NCBI GenBank assembly: GCA_030831135.1
Contig: JAURLR010000228.1
Span: 1-8,681 of the forward strand
Reading direction: 5' to 3'
Origin: Alphaproteobacteria bacterium
GTDB lineage: Bacteria > Pseudomonadota > Alphaproteobacteria > UBA6615
DNA: 8,681 bases
Numbering within the stretch: the first letter of the stretch is position 1; each line of letters begins with the position of its first letter. The notes under the pieces were generated by a model, which was given only the letters and a program-made list of their open reading frames with translations, was not told the DNA's origin and did no database searches. A program made the position numbers and the translations under genes. This document shows, piece by piece, positions 6,877 through 8,681 of this stretch.

Positions 6877-7802
6877 GCCTGCACCTTCCCCATCGCGCAT
6901 GGTGGAGCGCCGTCGGCTTTTCCGCGCTGATCATTTTCATGGTCGCGGTGGGTTCGACCGATCAGTTCGGTGTTCTGACCGGGATCATTCTGGTGGCTGT
7001 CTTCAGTGCTGCGGGCACCTTTCTCTGGATGTTTCCCGGCAGCCGCTTCTTCGTGCTCGCCTTTGCGAACTCGCTGGCGATCTACACCATCATCTACTTC
7101 TATCTGGTCGAGGCCAATTTCCGGAATGTCCGGGAATGGGTCTCGGCTGTAGGTTATCTGATCCCGATCTACATGTTCCTGGTCGGGGTCTGGTGGCGGC
7201 GTGAAGCGATCCGTGAAGCGTCCCAGGCCGAAGGGTTCCGCCGTGAACGCTTTTCGGGGCGGCTGTTTGTCTGGTTGTTGCCCGTGGGATTTATCGCGGG
7301 TCTGACTTTTCTGGTTCCCGGTGTGAAACTGGAAACCGCCGGCGCCGATGTTCTGCTTCTGGCGCTGATCGGCGGGATAGGTCTGTTCGTGATGGTCGTC
7401 AGTCGGCAGATCTGCCTGTTCCTGATCGACACCGGCGTGATGTTCGATCACCTGTTCATGCAGATGGCCCGAATGAGCCGGCCGGCCTTTGCGTTCTTCA
7501 CGCTCTATTCGTTCTCGGTGATCGTCTTTGCCATGGTCTATCGCATCATGGACCGGATTACCGACATGCCGATCTTCCTTATCGAAGGAAAGCCGGAAAC
7601 GATCAGCTTTACCGAAAGCCTTTATTTCTCGCTGATTACCATGTCGACGGTTGGGTATGGCGATATCACACCGGCAAGCGAGGCGGTGCGTATTGTCGCG
7701 TCGGTCCAAATCATGCTCGGGCTCATTCTGGTCCTGTTCGCCTTCGCCGAAATTATGCGCTACGCACGAAACCCGGATGCTGAAGGGAAAACCGACACGT
7801 GA
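6852..7802 (+). CDS. Potassium-channel-like multi-spanning membrane protein
   Basis: The 316-residue protein carries a C-terminal two-TM ion-channel module: outer helix about 211-231, pore helix about 253-264, selectivity filter TVGYGD at 266-271, and inner helix about 281-301. TVGYG is the canonical K+ filter. Before it lie about six further hydrophobic segments (about 17-34, 41-60, 65-86, 98-115, 138-156 and 166-190). None shows regularly spaced arginines of an S4 voltage sensor. The C-terminus is a 15-residue polar tail, so no RCK/TrkA-N or cyclic-nucleotide domain is present. Basic loops ([19 protein letters not shown]) suggest cytoplasmic positions. The ATG overlaps the liuC end by 25 nt and the TGA overlaps the liuD GTG, so expression should follow the carboxylase operon. 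The channel family is firm; the gating and the link to leucine catabolism are unknown. Confidence 0.85.
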   Translation: MANKDRILGLHLPHRAWWSAVGFSALIIFMVAVGSTDQFGVLTGIILVAVFSAAGTFLWMFPGSRFFVLAFANSLAIYTIIYFYLVEANFRNVREWVSAVGYLIPIYMFLVGVWWRREAIREASQAEGFRRERFSGRLFVWLLPVGFIAGLTFLVPGVKLETAGADVLLLALIGGIGLFVMVVSRQICLFLIDTGVMFDHLFMQMARMSRPAFAFFTLYSFSVIVFAMVYRIMDRITDMPIFLIEGKPETISFTESLYFSLITMSTVGYGDITPASEAVRIVASVQIMLGLILVLFAFAEIMRYARNPDAEGKTDT

Positions 7803-8681
7803 TCGAACGACTGCTTATTGCAAATCGCGGCGAGATCGCCGTACGCATTGCGCGCACGGCGCGGCGTCTGGGTATTCATGTCATTGCTGTCTATTCGGAT
7901 GCCGATGCCGGGGCGATGCATGTGGATGCTGCCGATGAGGCCTTGAATATCGGCCCTGAAGCCCCGTCTGAAAGCTATCTGAATATCGACGCGGTGATTG
8001 CGGCAGCGCGCGCAACCGGCGCGGATGCGATTCATCCCGGCTACGGTTTCCTGTCCGAGAATGCCCGGTTTGCCGAGGCCTGTTCCCAGGCGGGTATCAC
8101 CTTTGTCGGGCCGAGCGCGGATGCCATGCGGGCGATGGGGGACAAGGCGGCATCGAAGAACGTCATGGAGGCCGCTGGCGTGCCGCTGATGCCGGGGTAT
8201 CACGGCGAAGATCAGGCTGTTGAAACCCTCGCCGCTGCCGCCCGCGATATCGGCTTTCCGGTCCTGATCAAGGCGTCGGCTGGTGGCGGAGGCCGGGGCA
8301 TGCGGATCGTGGAGCAGGAGGCTGATTTCATTCCGGCACTCGATGCTGCGCGCCGCGAGGCAAAGGGTGCCTTCGGGGATGACCGGGTCCTGATCGAGAA
8401 ATTCCTGACCACTCCCCGACATATCGAAGTGCAGGTCTTCGGCGACACACACGGCAATGCCATTCATATGTTCGAGCGGGATTGTTCGCTGCAGCGCCGG
8501 TATCAGAAAGTGGTGGAGGAAGCACCGGCACCGGGCATGCACGATGCGCGCCGGGCCGAGATCGGTGCCGCTGCCGTCGCTGCAGCCAAGGCAATCCATT
8601 ACGCCGGGGCAGGGACGGTCGAATTCATCGTGGATGCGACCGATGAGGGTGCGAACGGCCCTTTCTACTTCATGGAAATGA
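7799..8681 (+). CDS. liuD: Methylcrotonyl-CoA carboxylase, biotin carboxylase (alpha) subunit, partial
   Basis: This is the first 294 codons of the biotin-carrying subunit (also MccA; full family length about 650-670). It carboxylates its biotin with ATP and bicarbonate for LiuB. The start is GTG at 7799, overlapping the channel TGA as GTGA. The frame opens [20 protein letters not shown], exactly where biotin carboxylases begin. Visible motifs are [10 protein letters not shown] (79-88), ATP-binding Lys116 (GDKAASK) and Lys158 (VLIKAS), the glycine loop GGGGRGM (162-168), [30 protein letters not shown], and [11 protein letters not shown] near the edge. The frame leaves the window at FYFMEM, in the Mg-binding region, so the rest of the carboxylase domain and any biotinyl domain are unseen. 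Adjacency to liuB and liuC favours methylcrotonyl- over propionyl- or geranyl-CoA carboxylase. RRYQK replaces the commoner RRHQK. Confidence 0.94.
   Translation, partial: MIERLLIANRGEIAVRIARTARRLGIHVIAVYSDADAGAMHVDAADEALNIGPEAPSESYLNIDAVIAAARATGADAIHPGYGFLSENARFAEACSQAGITFVGPSADAMRAMGDKAASKNVMEAAGVPLMPGYHGEDQAVETLAAAARDIGFPVLIKASAGGGGRGMRIVEQEADFIPALDAARREAKGAFGDDRVLIEKFLTTPRHIEVQVFGDTHGNAIHMFERDCSLQRRYQKVVEEAPAPGMHDARRAEIGAAAVAAAKAIHYAGAGTVEFIVDATDEGANGPFYFMEM

Noticed and set aside
6873..7709. Minus-strand 278-residue frame opposite the channel gene
   Set aside because: Extremely polar and His/Asp/Gln-rich, the expected antisense of hydrophobic membrane codons; no motif.
7760..8599. Minus-strand 279-residue frame at the right end
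   Set aside because: Antisense to the partial biotin carboxylase whose [14 protein letters not shown] and ERDCS motifs are unmistakable on +.
1..8681. CRISPR array, tRNA/rRNA, insertion sequence or prophage signals
   Set aside because: No regularly spaced direct repeats, tRNA-like cloverleaf, transposase or phage-type gene was seen.

Overview
The window is GC-rich, densely packed bacterial DNA with overlapping stop and start codons. It carries two short palindromic intergenic repeats of a kind common in Alphaproteobacteria. Together with the gene content this suggests an alphaproteobacterium, but I cannot name a genus from the sequence alone. The central theme is leucine / branched-chain acyl-CoA catabolism.

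Left part (1-3422, all on +). The tail of a short-chain dehydrogenase/reductase (SDR) is interrupted by an in-frame TAA and is followed by a REP-like palindrome. An intact, distantly related SDR comes next. A beta-carbonic anhydrase overlaps it by 7 nt, and an acyl-CoA dehydrogenase overlaps the carbonic anhydrase by 14 nt. A 90-nt gap filled by a double-hairpin repeat then leads to a DsbA-fold protein of the 2-hydroxychromene-2-carboxylate isomerase / kappa-GST family.

Middle (3441-4403, -). A PLP-dependent threonine/serine dehydratase-like gene points the other way. It is convergent with the isomerase (18-nt gap) and divergent from the carboxylase operon (59-nt gap).

Right part (4463-8681, all on +). 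This is a tight operon: the methylcrotonyl-CoA carboxylase carboxyltransferase subunit (liuB/mccB), a methylglutaconyl-CoA hydratase (liuC), a multi-spanning potassium-channel-like protein with a TVGYG filter, and the biotin carboxylase subunit (liuD/mccA). The last gene starts at a GTG inside the channel's stop codon and runs off the window. LiuD and LiuB would carboxylate 3-methylcrotonyl-CoA with bicarbonate and ATP, and LiuC would hydrate the product to HMG-CoA. The carbonic anhydrase upstream could supply bicarbonate. The acyl-CoA dehydrogenase could serve an upstream oxidation, but its active-site layout is not that of isovaleryl-CoA dehydrogenase.

The most unusual feature is the potassium-channel-like gene between liuC and liuD, coupled to both by coding overlaps. 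Its predicted architecture is six N-terminal hydrophobic segments plus a two-TM pore module, with no visible S4 voltage sensor and no C-terminal ligand-binding domain. No gene-free stretch exceeds 300 bases, and I saw no RNA genes, CRISPR arrays or insertion sequences.
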